Made by a program: the position numbers and the translations under genes
The notes under the pieces: generated by a model
What the model saw: the letters and a program-made list of their open reading frames with translations, nothing else
Databases searched by the model: none
What the model was told of the DNA's origin: nothing
In this document: positions 25,925 to 35,378 of the stretch, one piece after another
How positions within the stretch are numbered: the stretch's first letter is position 1
Layout of the letters: every line of letters begins with the position of its first letter
Assembly (NCBI RefSeq): GCF_000252855.1
Contig: NC_017045.1
Coordinates: forward strand, 1,426,001 to 1,490,000
DNA from: Riemerella anatipestifer ATCC 11845 = DSM 15868
Lineage (GTDB): Bacteria > Bacteroidota > Bacteroidia > Flavobacteriales > Weeksellaceae
Reading direction: 5' to 3'
Length of the DNA stretch: 64,000 nucleotides

Positions 25925-26887
25925 ATGACGATACTAGCTTACCGTTTTTCTGCCTTTGGAGATGTGGCGATGATAGTGCCTGTGCTCAGAGAATTTTTGG
26001 AGCAAAATCCTCATGTGGAGGTAATTATGGTTTCTCGTAAAAACTTCGCTGATTTATTTAACGGAATAGATAGGCTTAAATTTCACGGAGCAAATTTAGA
26101 AGAATACAAGGGTTTTTGGGGATTAAATAAGCTTCACAAAGAGCTGTTGAGTATTTACAAAATAAATGTTGTAGCGGATTTACACGATGTTATTAGGACT
26201 AAAATTTTGAACCGATTGTTTAAGCTAAAAGGAATTTCTGTATTCAAGATAGATAAAGGTAAGGAACAAAAGAAAAAGCTTACTGATATTTGGAATTTAG
26301 ACAAACGACAACTCAAATTAACTACAGAACGCTATGCAGATGTGTTTAGAGCTATAGGCTTTGAGGTTAAATTATCTCACCAGTATCGTACTCAAGCAGT
26401 TGATAAAAAGGGGGGTGGTTTTGCACCATTTGCACAGCATCAAGGGAAAATGCTTCCGTTAGAAAAGTCTTTTGAATTGGCAAAAATGATAGCAAAACAA
26501 AAGCCACTTTTTTTATTCGGAGGAGGAGCTAAGGAAGTGGAGGTTTTAAGTCAATGGGAAAAGAGAATTCCAAATACAAAAAGCGTTGCAGGACAACTTT
26601 CATTAAAGGAAGAATTAGAGAAAATTGCAGGGTTAGAAGTGATGATTTCTATGGATTCTGCTAATATGCACTTAGCAAGTTTGGTGGGGACTCGTTGCAT
26701 TTCGGTGTGGGCGGCTACACATCCTTTTGCAGGTTTTTTAGGGTATGGTCAAAAGGAAGAAGATATTGTGCAAGTGGAAGACCTTACTTGTCGCCCTTGT
26801 TCTGTCTTTGGAGATAAAACCTGTTATAGAGGTGATTGGGCTTGTTTGCAAGAAATAGATATACAAAAAATAGTAGATAAAATTTAA
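25925..26887 (+). CDS. Glycosyltransferase family 9 (heptosyltransferase-like)
   Basis: The 320-residue protein has an N-terminal AYRFSAFGDVAMIVPVLREF, a family 9 start with the GDV motif in place of GDxxL, and a C-terminal donor region with LFLFGGGAKEVEVL, ISMDSANMHLASLVGTRCISVW and PCSVFGDKTCYRGDWACLQ, where the last Cys-containing block is common near the end. Such enzymes add heptose or related sugars to the inner core of lipopolysaccharide. It shares its TAA with the next ATG (TAATG), so it is coupled to the GT2 gene. Confidence 0.9.
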   Translation: MTILAYRFSAFGDVAMIVPVLREFLEQNPHVEVIMVSRKNFADLFNGIDRLKFHGANLEEYKGFWGLNKLHKELLSIYKINVVADLHDVIRTKILNRLFKLKGISVFKIDKGKEQKKKLTDIWNLDKRQLKLTTERYADVFRAIGFEVKLSHQYRTQAVDKKGGGFAPFAQHQGKMLPLEKSFELAKMIAKQKPLFLFGGGAKEVEVLSQWEKRIPNTKSVAGQLSLKEELEKIAGLEVMISMDSANMHLASLVGTRCISVWAATHPFAGFLGYGQKEEDIVQVEDLTCRPCSVFGDKTCYRGDWACLQEIDIQKIVDKI

Positions 26888-27789
26888 TGATATCTATCTG
26901 TATTCCCATCTATAATACTGAAGTTACTACGCTAGTAACCGATTTGAAATCCGAAATAAAAACGAACCATTTAAATGCAGAAATCGTTTTAATAGACGAT
27001 GCTTCTGATGAGTATTGCCGAAAGCTAAACAAACCGCTTGAAACTGTTGTGGATACAATGGTTTGGCTTCCTAAAAATGTGGGAAGAGCTAGAATAAGAA
27101 ATTTGTTTTTCAAGCACACTAAAGGTCAGTATCTTTTGTTTTTAGATGGTGATGGCGAAATTATATCTAACCAATTCATTCAGAATTATCAAAAATTCAT
27201 TACTGAAAATAAAGATGCAAAAGTCGTTTATGGAGGAAGGTGTATTCAAAAAGAAGAGCCTTCAGTAGAGAGATATTTGAGATGGAAGTTCGCTAATGAA
27301 AGAGAAAATTTACCTTTATTTCAACGAGAAAAAAATAAACATTTGTCTTTTCAGACCAATAATTTCCTTATAGAAAGAGAGACTTTTTCACAATGTTTGT
27401 TTGATGAACAACTTACAGGCTATGGCTATGAAGATTTAGTTTTTGCGAAAGATTTAAAGGATAAAGGCATAGATGTTTTCCATATAAATAATCCTATCCT
27501 AAATATTGATTTAGAAACTAATGAAGTTTATTTAAAAAAAGTGGAAGACTCTATAAACAACCTTTGTTTTTTATTGAAAAATTCTCCTAAAAAAGTAGAA
27601 GATATTAAACTTGTCAAAGCGTACTATATGGTAAAGAAACTAAAATTGAGTTTTGTTTTATCAAGGCTTTTTTCATCTTTTGGAAAAGAGTTTATACGAG
27701 AAAAATTGCTCGGTGGAAAGGTTAGCCTTAGATACTTAGATATGTATAAACTAGGGTTATTGTTAGAAAAAACAAATCCCTCCGTTTAA
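26887..27789 (+). CDS. Glycosyltransferase family 2
   Basis: The 300-residue protein has the GT-A start (ISICIPIYNTEVTTLV), VLIDDASD with the nucleotide-binding Asp, NVGRARIRNLFF and LFLDGDGEII (the DxD region), then a C-terminal galactosyltransferase-like GYGYEDLVFAKDL. It should use a nucleotide sugar to extend a glycan, probably LPS core or O-antigen given the coupled family 9 gene upstream. There is no membrane segment. The specificity is not predictable from sequence alone. Confidence 0.9.
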   Translation: MISICIPIYNTEVTTLVTDLKSEIKTNHLNAEIVLIDDASDEYCRKLNKPLETVVDTMVWLPKNVGRARIRNLFFKHTKGQYLLFLDGDGEIISNQFIQNYQKFITENKDAKVVYGGRCIQKEEPSVERYLRWKFANERENLPLFQREKNKHLSFQTNNFLIERETFSQCLFDEQLTGYGYEDLVFAKDLKDKGIDVFHINNPILNIDLETNEVYLKKVEDSINNLCFLLKNSPKKVEDIKLVKAYYMVKKLKLSFVLSRLFSSFGKEFIREKLLGGKVSLRYLDMYKLGLLLEKTNPSV

Positions 27790-27809
27790 GAAGGGATTAT
27801 TTATGAAGT

Positions 27810-28537
27810 TTAGGAGTTTAGTATCTCTTTTAGGCTTTCCAAATGCTCATAAGCAGTAAGGTCAAATTTCACAGGAACTACAGAAATATAGCCTTCGGCT
27901 AGAGCATTTTCGTCTGCTTCTTTGCTCGTGTCCATGTTGTTGAAATAGCCAGTAAGCCAATAATATTTTTTACCGTGCGGATTTACTCTTTCATCAAAAC
28001 TTTCTTCCCATTTTGCATGGGCTTGTTTACAAACTTTAATCCCTTTTATATCCTCCTTTTTCAGATTGGGTATGTTTACATTTAGTACCATACCTTTAGG
28101 CATAGGATTTTCTAAGGATTTTTTAACGATGGTTTGGATAAACTCTTTAGCTTGAGAAAAATCGGCCTCCCAACTGAAATCTAAAAGTGAAAACCCAATA
28201 GCAGGAAGTCCCTCCACACCAGCCTCTACGGCATAGCTCCGTGATTGATGCCCGAAACTACGATATCAGGTTTGCGAGTAAGTATCTTATCCAACGCAAA
28301 TTTCACGCAGTCCACAGGAGTACCGCTAAGGGCATAGTCTTTCTGTGGTCCTTCCATAGAAATTTCTTCGTAGGTAAGGGTAGAGTTGATGGTAATGGCG
28401 TGTCCTTTTCCAGATTGAGGAGAGTTAGGTGCTACTACAACTACATCTCCAATTTCGTTCATAAAAGAAACGAGGTTTCGTATGCCAGGAGCGGTAATTC
28501 CGTCATCATTGGTAACCAATATAAGAGGCTTTTTCAT
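27810..28537 (-). pseudogene. surE: 5'/3'-nucleotidase SurE, broken by a deletion
   Basis: The N-terminal frame from the ATG at 28537 has MKKPLILVTNDDGITAPGI (metal-binding Asp pair) and PDIVVSGINHGA, then runs into TAG at once. The rest (AVEAGVEGLPAIGFSLLDFS on to the end) follows in another frame. Comparing with the family pattern SGINHGxNxxINVIYSGTMSAAVEAG shows that fourteen codons less two bases are missing. That is 40 nt, lost near 28232-28236, and restoring it gives a normal 255-residue protein. The missing loop belongs to the active-site region. Broken SurE would lose a 5'-nucleotidase/exopolyphosphatase activity important in stationary phase. A deletion of 40 nt is not a typical sequencing error. 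Confidence 0.88.
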
Positions 28538-28671
28538 AATTTGAAACAAATTTTCACAAAAATAACCAAAAAAAATAGAGCAATAAAAAATAAGTATTAA
28601 ATTTGGCATTCCTATTGCGTTTCAGTAGCTGAAAAAGGATTGTTTTAATTATTAAAATAAAGTATAGTTTT

Positions 28672-30792
28672 ATGTTTAAAAAAATAAAAATTAATACACT
28701 ATTATTATTTATTCCACTTACCACTTTAATATTTTGCTTTAACTCACCTAAGAATGATGATGAGAAAATGCAGACTATTATGATGAGTGTTCGTAATACG
28801 TTGTCTTATTTGCATTATAGCCCAAAGCCTATCAATGATGCGTATTCGCAAGATGTTTACAATAAATATTTTGAAAAGATAGACCCATTTAAACGCTACT
28901 TTTTGAAGTCTGATATGCAAGAGTTTGAAAAACATAAAACTAAATTGGACGACTATCTTAACCAAGGAGATTTAACTTTTTATAAACTCACTACCGACCG
29001 TCTTTACCAGCGTATGGAAGAGCTAGATGGCATTACACAAGAAATTTTTAGTAAGCCTATTGATCTAAACGAAGATGAGGTATTGGTTTTAGAACCAAAA
29101 GATAAAGAATCTCCAGTTGATAAGGCAGACTTAACCAAAGAGTGGAAGAGGTATATTAAATACAATATTCTACAAGAAATGGAAGTGATGAGCAATAGAG
29201 AGGAGCGAAGAAAAAAACTCAAAGACTCTCTCATTGCTAATAAATTGAAGGACACTGTAACACTCAAGATTCTTTCTCCAGAAGAGAAAAAAATAAAAGC
29301 GACTGAAGAGATTAAAGACTTGATGTCTAATATGTTCAAGAGATTCCAAAAGAGAAAAAAAATGGATTGGTTCTCTGTTTATATGAACGCTTATACAGAG
29401 GTTTTTGACCCGCATACTAACTATTATTCTCCTAAGGATAAAGAAGATTTTGATATGCAGTTTAAAGGTTCATTTATAGGGATAGGGGCGGTGATACAAG
29501 AGAAAAAAGGAGGAATATTCCTTGGAGCTCTTACCGTGGGTGCTCCTGCTTGGAAGTCTAAACAACTTACAGAAGGCGATAAACTCATTAAAGTAAAACC
29601 TTCTCCTAAAGAGGAAGCTATTAGTGTTAATGGTATGTTGGTGGACGAGGTAGTAAGATACATAAGAGGTAAAAAAGATACGCCTGTTACGCTTACTGTA
29701 ATGAAGAAAGACGGAACGATAAAAGATGTTACCCTTATTAGAGATGAGGTACAGATAGAAGACACATTTGCTAGAAGTTTGGTTATCAATACGGCTAAAG
29801 GCGAGAAAGTAGGTTATATTTATCTGCCGAGCTTTAATGCTGATTTTGGCGATGCTAAGGGAAGAAATGCTTCTGATGATGTAAAAGCCGAAATAGCAAA
29901 ACTTAAAAAAGAGGGTGTTACTCGTCTTGTTTTAGACTTGAGAAATAACGGTGGTGGCTCTCTTTCTGAGGTGGTAGATATGATGGGATTGTTTATGAAT
30001 AATGGTCCTGTGGTACAAATAAAAGACGGAAACGGTAAGATAGAAGTCTATAAAAATAAAACAAATGCTCCTGTGTGGGACGGCCCTTTGTTAATTATGC
30101 AAAACGAACTGTCAGCCTCGGCATCTGAGATTTTAGCGGGAGCGATGAAGGCTTACGGTAGAGCAGTTATCTTTGGTTCACCTAGTTCTTACGGAAAAGG
30201 GACGGTGCAAACTTTTGTGGATTTGAATAGATTTTTAAATACTTCTGATGACTTCGGAGCGTTGAAACTTACCATACAAAAGTTTTATGGTATAGATGGG
30301 GCTTCTAATCAGCGTAAGGGGATTACTTCGGATATTAGTCTTAAAGACTTCTTCTCTTATGCAGAAATAGGAGAGCGTTATCAGGACTATGCTTTAGCTT
30401 GGGATAAAATTGGAACTACAGACTTTAAACCACTTAACCAGATTAATATAGCAGCTTTAGTTAAACGAAGCCAAGAGAGAATGGCTAATAATGGCACTTA
30501 TCAGCTTTTACAAGAGTCTGCTCAATGGAAGGAGAGTTTGGATAAAGAGAAATCCATCACTATCAATCAGACTAGGTTTAATGATTTGATGAAGAAAAGA
30601 AAGCAGGAAATAGAGCGTTTTAAAGTATTAGATAAGTATAATAACGGGCTTAAATTCACTCTTCACAAAGAAGAACAAATGAGAGGGAAAACAGATACTA
30701 CTTTTGCTCATAAAAGCGATATTTGGCTCAAAGGTTTAAAGAAAGACCTCTTCTTACAAGAAGGTGTTAATGTAGTTTTAGATATAAAGTAG
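28672..30792 (+). CDS. prc: C-terminal processing (tail-specific) protease, S41 family
   Basis: The 706-residue protein has an N-terminal membrane/signal segment (INTLLLFIPLTTLIFCF) and a long helical N-domain (about 30-215). A PDZ domain (about 235-340: FIGIGAVIQEKKGG, WKSKQLTEGDKLIKV) and the S41 catalytic core follow, with [21 protein letters not shown], the Ser in NELSASASEIL (near 480) and the Lys in SSYGKGTVQ, then a C-terminal helical extension. It cuts unstructured C-termini in the periplasm and, in Gram-negatives, limits peptidoglycan hydrolases. Size and order match E. coli Prc. It is divergent from surE. Confidence 0.93.
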   Translation: MFKKIKINTLLLFIPLTTLIFCFNSPKNDDEKMQTIMMSVRNTLSYLHYSPKPINDAYSQDVYNKYFEKIDPFKRYFLKSDMQEFEKHKTKLDDYLNQGDLTFYKLTTDRLYQRMEELDGITQEIFSKPIDLNEDEVLVLEPKDKESPVDKADLTKEWKRYIKYNILQEMEVMSNREERRKKLKDSLIANKLKDTVTLKILSPEEKKIKATEEIKDLMSNMFKRFQKRKKMDWFSVYMNAYTEVFDPHTNYYSPKDKEDFDMQFKGSFIGIGAVIQEKKGGIFLGALTVGAPAWKSKQLTEGDKLIKVKPSPKEEAISVNGMLVDEVVRYIRGKKDTPVTLTVMKKDGTIKDVTLIRDEVQIEDTFARSLVINTAKGEKVGYIYLPSFNADFGDAKGRNASDDVKAEIAKLKKEGVTRLVLDLRNNGGGSLSEVVDMMGLFMNNGPVVQIKDGNGKIEVYKNKTNAPVWDGPLLIMQNELSASASEILAGAMKAYGRAVIFGSPSSYGKGTVQTFVDLNRFLNTSDDFGALKLTIQKFYGIDGASNQRKGITSDISLKDFFSYAEIGERYQDYALAWDKIGTTDFKPLNQINIAALVKRSQERMANNGTYQLLQESAQWKESLDKEKSITINQTRFNDLMKKRKQEIERFKVLDKYNNGLKFTLHKEEQMRGKTDTTFAHKSDIWLKGLKKDLFLQEGVNVVLDIK

Positions 30793-30868
30793 AATAATTT
30801 AATTGATTTTTTAATGAGGGAGTATAGTAAATTTTACTCCCTTATATTTTGTTGAAAGTACTAATTAT

Positions 30869-31744
30869 ATGCACGAGAATGTAAATCAAATTACAGATGA
30901 TGTAAATCTTACGCTGAAACAAATCTTAGAATACCAAATTTTTTCCATCGGTAAATACAGTTTAAGTGTCTATCAGATAGTGGTGGCTCTTATCATTTTT
31001 ATCATAGGTGCTCTGTTGGCTCGTATGATTAAAGTGCTTATTTATAGAACAGATAGATTAGATTTAGGGAAAAAATTTGCATTTTCTCAGATACTAAAAT
31101 ATACGGTATTTATCGTTACATTTTTCATTGCAATGAAATCACTAGGTATCAATATTTCTCCTTTGCTAGTAGGGTCTGGAGCTATATTGGTAGGGATAGG
31201 TCTTGGGCTTCAAAATTTGGTTTTAGACTTTATTTCTGGGGTGATTATACTCGTGGATAGAACAATAAAAGTAGGTGATGTAATTGAAATAGATAATATA
31301 GTAGGGAGAGTAGAACAGATACACATGAGAACTACTTCTATTATTACGAGAGATAATAAAAACATGATTTTTCCTAATTCGGTACTTACGAAAGAAAAGC
31401 TAATAAACTTCTCTCATGCAGATGAAATTGTAAGATTTGATGTTGATATTAGAGTACATTATGCCGCAGATGTAGACTTGGCGACAGAACTACTTATTCA
31501 GTCTGCTATGGAAAATAGTTCTGTGCTGAAAGAAGAGCCTAATAAACCATTTGTTAGGCTAGAGCACTTTGGAGAAAGTTCGTTAGAATTAAAGTTGTTT
31601 TATTTTTCTACTCAATTATTTAGAGCTCCACAAACCAAAAACGAAATAAGGAGGACTATCTTAGCCAAGTTTAGAGAGAATGGTATTAGAGTTCCGTATC
31701 CTATCAGAACAGTGGAGTTTCCGATGGAAGAGCTGAAAAAATAA
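30869..31744 (+). CDS. MscS-type mechanosensitive channel
   Basis: The 291-residue protein has three membrane segments (about 28-48, 68-90, 95-120). The last holds the Gly/Ala-rich pore helix (LLVGSGAILVGIGLGLQNLVLDFISG), then the beta domain with GDVIEIDNIVGRVEQIHMRTT and the C-terminal alpha/beta domain. It should open under membrane tension to release solutes after osmotic downshock. Length and layout are those of E. coli MscS. A short hairpin lies between it and the convergent GLPGLI gene. Confidence 0.93.
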   Translation: MHENVNQITDDVNLTLKQILEYQIFSIGKYSLSVYQIVVALIIFIIGALLARMIKVLIYRTDRLDLGKKFAFSQILKYTVFIVTFFIAMKSLGINISPLLVGSGAILVGIGLGLQNLVLDFISGVIILVDRTIKVGDVIEIDNIVGRVEQIHMRTTSIITRDNKNMIFPNSVLTKEKLINFSHADEIVRFDVDIRVHYAADVDLATELLIQSAMENSSVLKEEPNKPFVRLEHFGESSLELKLFYFSTQLFRAPQTKNEIRRTILAKFRENGIRVPYPIRTVEFPMEELKK

Positions 31745-31745
31745 A

Positions 31746-31768
31746 AGAGCTAGTCTTAGTCTAGCTCT
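31746..31768 (-). terminator. Hairpin overlapping the 3' end of the GLPGLI gene
   Basis: AGAGCTAG and CTAGCTCT form an 8-bp stem with a 7-base loop; on the minus strand it is followed by TTTTATTTTTT-like sequence. It covers the stop codon at 31756. Confidence 0.55.
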
Positions 31769-32553
31769 ATAGGATTATTATTTTTTGTGTTATTTTCTTT
31801 TTGTCTTTCCTCCATTCTTTTTCTTGCGTTGGCGTCCATTTCTATTCTTACAGGACCACCGCTTCTGTTAATGAAAGAGAGAGGGTCTTCTTTAAACCTT
31901 TGTTCTATTTTTTGATAATCTTTCTTTTTAACCTCTATTGGTGCTGAACGATAAGAGAAAGTGGTAGGAGCTGCTATCTTCTTACTTTCCTTAAGGTCAA
32001 AGCTATAATCTCCCTTGGTATCTTCTACCTTCACAATAAGACCAGGAAGACCAAAAAATTTGTAAGGTCCGTCGGGCATTGGGATTTCTGTGGTAAACCA
32101 AGCGATCCAAGTCCTGCCACCGTAGGTGGTTTTTGCCTTTTGGGTTTCATAATTACCTATTTTAGTGGTCTCGGGTAAAATTTCCCAAGTAGTAGGGTTG
32201 TTTTCTGTATAGCTGTAAGTATCGGCAGCAATACGGTTCTTAAAGGTGATGTTTTGGGAGGTATAATTTTTTTCTATGGAAAAATTGACGGCGGTGCGGT
32301 AGTTATCCATAGCTCCTCTATCAAAATTGAAATTTCTAGTTTCTCTCATTCTAGAAAATAGCGAATCTCTCTGCATTCTTTTTTCGGAATAGAAGATAGA
32401 TTTATGGGCATCTACATCTAGAAATACGGTTTCTGTCTTAGTTTGTGTTCTATTGGTAGAATCTGGCTTGAAACTCATTTCGTAAACAAAACGAGTGGCT
32501 TGTGCTACTAAAGCTTGAGTTGCTAGAGCTAGAATTAAAAAGTAAAATCTCAT
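31756..32553 (-). CDS. GLPGLI-family secreted protein (copy 1)
   Basis: The product has a signal peptide (MRFYFLILALATQALVAQ), an RFVYEMSFKPDS segment that opens the mature domain and the family motif DGPYKFFGLPGLIVKVED near the middle. The C-terminus ends with a basic and Asn-rich tail (NNTKNNNPIELD). GLPGLI proteins are a Bacteroidota family of unknown function. The ATG at 32553 is preferred; the longer open frame (from 32625) would put 24 polar residues before the signal peptide. A second member is at 41666-42445. It follows the DCC gene by 26 bp. Confidence 0.88.
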   Translation of the reverse strand: MRFYFLILALATQALVAQATRFVYEMSFKPDSTNRTQTKTETVFLDVDAHKSIFYSEKRMQRDSLFSRMRETRNFNFDRGAMDNYRTAVNFSIEKNYTSQNITFKNRIAADTYSYTENNPTTWEILPETTKIGNYETQKAKTTYGGRTWIAWFTTEIPMPDGPYKFFGLPGLIVKVEDTKGDYSFDLKESKKIAAPTTFSYRSAPIEVKKKDYQKIEQRFKEDPLSFINRSGGPVRIEMDANARKRMEERQKENNTKNNNPIELD

Positions 32554-32579
32554 AATGTGTAATTGTGATTTAAGTTGTG

Positions 32580-32987
32580 CTATTTGATGAATTTCTTTTG
32601 TTCCTCTTCGGAAAGTAATAAACAATGTTTACCTGCAATATTCATTCTGTTTTTGGCAACGAGGTCATACATTTTATTCCTGATGAATGTAGGAACTACT
32701 TTGCCAATATTTAACAGACTAAACTGACCACTTAAAACACTACCTATTTTAATAACGGCATCAGACTTAGTAAGGTAAAACGCATTGGGTTTCCAAAGGT
32801 AAAGTGTTGAAAAGTTAGAGGTAGGTAGATTTCTGTCCTTTAAAAAGCTTTGTCCAAAAGAAGATTGCAGTGCGACAAACCGAAAGTTATCATTTTTGTC
32901 ATTCTTGAGTACCCATTGTACCCATCGATTACAGACACCACAATCTCCGTCGTAAAAAAGGTAATATTTAGAAGAATCTAAATTCAT
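32580..32987 (-). CDS. DCC-family thiol-disulfide oxidoreductase-like protein (DUF393)
   Basis: The 135-residue protein has the DUF393 start YYLFYDGDCGVCNRWVQWVL with the DCxxC-type thiol motif, FRFVALQSSFGQSFL and a C-terminal RNKMYDLVAKNRMNIAGKH. The family is thought to be redox related, based on the paired cysteines, but its partners are not known. There is no signal peptide. It sits 6 bp after the heme-binding-domain gene, so the two are in one operon, probably with GLPGLI copy 1. Confidence 0.9.
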   Translation of the reverse strand: MNLDSSKYYLFYDGDCGVCNRWVQWVLKNDKNDNFRFVALQSSFGQSFLKDRNLPTSNFSTLYLWKPNAFYLTKSDAVIKIGSVLSGQFSLLNIGKVVPTFIRNKMYDLVAKNRMNIAGKHCLLLSEEEQKKFIK

Positions 32988-32993
32988 TTAGAT

Positions 32994-33488
32994 TTAATCT
33001 TCGTCTTTATCTCCATCTTCGTCCGCTGTAGCGTGAGAAGTTTGAGCGTTGTTACCAATAGATTGTTTTAGGAAGCTTACTAACTCTTGTTTTTGATTAT
33101 CAGATAGCTTTGCTTCAGGATGAGCCAATAAATAAGATTCTAACGGCATACCTCCTTTTTCTATTTCTTCTATAGACTCTTCTATTTTTTCTGCTTGCTT
33201 TTCTGGGCTATAGGTTGCAAATGTAGAGAAGTTAAGACGTTTTCTTCCGTCATCTATATGCTCTTTTACAAACCAAGCTACAGGTTGTATGTTGGTGTAC
33301 CAAGGGTATTTGGTTTCGTTAGAGTAGCAGTCATAACAAGCACTTTTAAGGATGTTTGCGGTAGACTCTGGCATTTTTTTGATTTGAACAAAATCCATTC
33401 CTTTGTCTACGGGCGGATTAGTTTTATCTATTTGAAAGAATTGGAGAATTACTCCAGCGGCTAATAAAGCCAACGCTACTTTTTTCAT
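32994..33488 (-). CDS. Heme-binding-domain protein with altered CxxCH motif
   Basis: The 164-residue protein has an N-terminal hydrophobic anchor (VALALLAAGVILQFF) and a domain matching the Bacteroidota haem-binding domain: SACYDCYSNETKYPWYTNIQPVAWFV, then EKAEKIEESIEEIEKGGMP-like helices and a Lys/Asp-rich tail. In the family the motif reads CxDCHSNE, a c-type heme site. Here the His is Tyr (codon TAC in place of CAC), so covalent heme attachment with His ligation may be lost. An acidic C-terminal tail (DEDGDKDED) ends it. The protein is expected in the periplasm, bound to the inner membrane. Confidence 0.85.
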   Translation of the reverse strand: MKKVALALLAAGVILQFFQIDKTNPPVDKGMDFVQIKKMPESTANILKSACYDCYSNETKYPWYTNIQPVAWFVKEHIDDGRKRLNFSTFATYSPEKQAEKIEESIEEIEKGGMPLESYLLAHPEAKLSDNQKQELVSFLKQSIGNNAQTSHATADEDGDKDED

Positions 33489-33586
33489 TTTATAAGTTTT
33501 ATAAGTTGAGGAAGTAAAGTTATAAAAAATATGCCGTAAAATGATTTTTATGAAAACTTTTTGTAAGTTTATCCCCGATAATTAGA

Positions 33587-34009
33587 ATGATGATGAAAAT
33601 ATTGATTATTAACGGAGCGAATCTTAACCTTTTAGGGACTAGAGAACCAGAAATTTACGGTAATATTTCTATGGAGGAAGTTTTAGAAAATCTAAAAGAT
33701 AAATTTTCAGCATACGGAGTGGATTATTTTCAGTCTAACCTAGAGGGAGAAATCATCAATAGAATTCAGAATGAAGACTATGATGCTTTGGTGATTAACC
33801 CTGGGGCATTCACGCACTACTCTTATGCTATTGCCGATGCACTTAAAAATCTTAAGAAACCTAAAGTGGAAATACATATTAGTAATATTTATAAAAGAGA
33901 GGAGTTTAGACAGAAGTCTGTTACAGCAGCTTATACAGACGGTATTCTATCAGGTTTTGGTATTAAAGGTTACCAGTTAGCTGTAGCTGCAGTCGTAGAT
34001 TTGATGTAA
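33587..34009 (+). CDS. aroQ: 3-dehydroquinate dehydratase, type II
   Basis: The 140-residue protein has IINGANLNLLGTREPEIYGN (catalytic Arg and Tyr), NPGAFTHYSYAIADAL and VEIHISNIYKREEFRQKS (catalytic His), the full type II signature. It removes water from 3-dehydroquinate in the shikimate pathway, as a cytoplasmic dodecamer. Three ATGs stand in tandem at 33587, 33590 and 33593; the third (MKILIINGANL) matches the usual family start. No other aro gene is next to it. Confidence 0.95.
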   Translation: MMMKILIINGANLNLLGTREPEIYGNISMEEVLENLKDKFSAYGVDYFQSNLEGEIINRIQNEDYDALVINPGAFTHYSYAIADALKNLKKPKVEIHISNIYKREEFRQKSVTAAYTDGILSGFGIKGYQLAVAAVVDLM

Positions 34010-34109
34010 CTTACTTTAGTATTTTACCAAAAATATAGTAGGCTATTAGCTGAAATAGTGCTATGAAATAAATTTATATTAAATTTGCAAGAATTAAAAA
34101 ATGTAAATT

Positions 34110-35378
34110 ATGAGTTGTGGATGTGGAGCATCTGGAAACTCTACTCATACTTGTGGGACAAAATCAGCCTCGGGGTGTGCTAGTGTAGACACCTGTGGTA
34201 ATAGTTATAAATTAAGTGTTTTTGATTGGCTTTCAAATATAAAGCCACCAGCACCTTCCCAAAATGAATTTGTAGAGGTAAGATTTAAAAACGAAAGGAA
34301 ATGTTTTTTTAGGAATGTTCATAACCTTCCGCTTAGTATAGGGAGTGTGGTAACGGTAGAGGCAAATCCGGGACACGATGTAGGGGTGGTAAGCCTTACA
34401 GGGGAGCTAGTAAAAATACAAATGAAAAAAAAGAAGACTAGCCCTGAAGAGTGCCTTAAAATATACAGAATATCCAATCAGAAGGATATAGATGTGTGGC
34501 AATCCACTAGAAATAAAGAAGAAGAGGTTAAACTAGAGGCTCGCAAAATAGCAAGAAATCTTAGGTTGCAGATGAAAATTTCTGATGTGGAATTCCAAGG
34601 TGACGGTACCAAAGCCACTTTTTACTATACTGCTGAAGGCAGAGTAGATTTTAGACAGCTGATTAAGGAGTACGCCACAATGTTTCGTACTAAGATAGAT
34701 ATGAAGCAGATAGGCTACCGTCAAGAAGCTTCTAAGGTTGGAGGAATCGGCTCGTGTGGGAGAGAGCTTTGTTGTTCTACTTGGCTTACTGATTTTCGTT
34801 CGGTTAATACCAATGCGGCTCGTTATCAACAGTTGAGTATCAATCCTCAAAAGTTGGCTGGGCAATGTGGCAAGCTTAAATGTTGTCTCAATTTTGAGTT
34901 AGATAGCTATCTAGATGCCTTAGATGCGTTTCCTTCTACTAACACTACTATCAATACCGAAAAAGGTAAAGCGTTTTGCATCAAAATAGATGTTTTCAAA
35001 AAGAAAATGTGGTTTGCTTATGTAGAAAACTCCATGATGTGGTATGATTTAGATGTAGATGAAGTGAAAAAACTTATTAAGCAGAATAAAGAAGGTAAAC
35101 AAGCTCAGCCTTTAGAAGAACTTAAAAGTCAAACGCTTCCAAAAGAGGTGCAGAGTGTGGATCTTATTCAGGAAGATAGTATAGATAGATTTGAGAAAAA
35201 AGATAAGTCTAAGAGAAAAAATAAAAGACGAAATAGTAATAATGAGGGAGGGAAATCTCAGAGCAATAATAAAAATCCTCAAAATAATTCAAATAAAGAG
35301 GTAGGAACTGATGGGACTAAGAAAACTCGCTCGAAATATAAAAATAAAAGAAAACCTAACCCAAGAAATACAGAATAA
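34110..35378 (+). CDS. ricT: PSP1-domain protein RicT
   Basis: The 422-residue protein has a Cys-rich head (MSCGCGASGNSTHTCGTK) and a PSP1 C-terminal-type domain in the middle (about 80-265: RKCFFRNVHNLPLSIGSVV, GTKATFYYTAEGRVDFRQL, GGIGSCGRELCCSTWL, QCGKLKCCLNFELDSYL) with conserved Cys pairs for Fe-S or metal binding. A basic, low-complexity tail (about 345-422) closes it. In Bacillus RicT is part of the RicAFT complex that aids RNase Y-dependent RNA processing; in Bacteroidota only the single protein is usual. It overlaps gldH by one base (stop-start), the conserved ricT-gldH-PBP1A order. A -7 box, TAAATTTG at 34080-34087, precedes it. Confidence 0.9.
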   Translation: MSCGCGASGNSTHTCGTKSASGCASVDTCGNSYKLSVFDWLSNIKPPAPSQNEFVEVRFKNERKCFFRNVHNLPLSIGSVVTVEANPGHDVGVVSLTGELVKIQMKKKKTSPEECLKIYRISNQKDIDVWQSTRNKEEEVKLEARKIARNLRLQMKISDVEFQGDGTKATFYYTAEGRVDFRQLIKEYATMFRTKIDMKQIGYRQEASKVGGIGSCGRELCCSTWLTDFRSVNTNAARYQQLSINPQKLAGQCGKLKCCLNFELDSYLDALDAFPSTNTTINTEKGKAFCIKIDVFKKKMWFAYVENSMMWYDLDVDEVKKLIKQNKEGKQAQPLEELKSQTLPKEVQSVDLIQEDSIDRFEKKDKSKRKNKRRNSNNEGGKSQSNNKNPQNNSNKEVGTDGTKKTRSKYKNKRKPNPRNTE

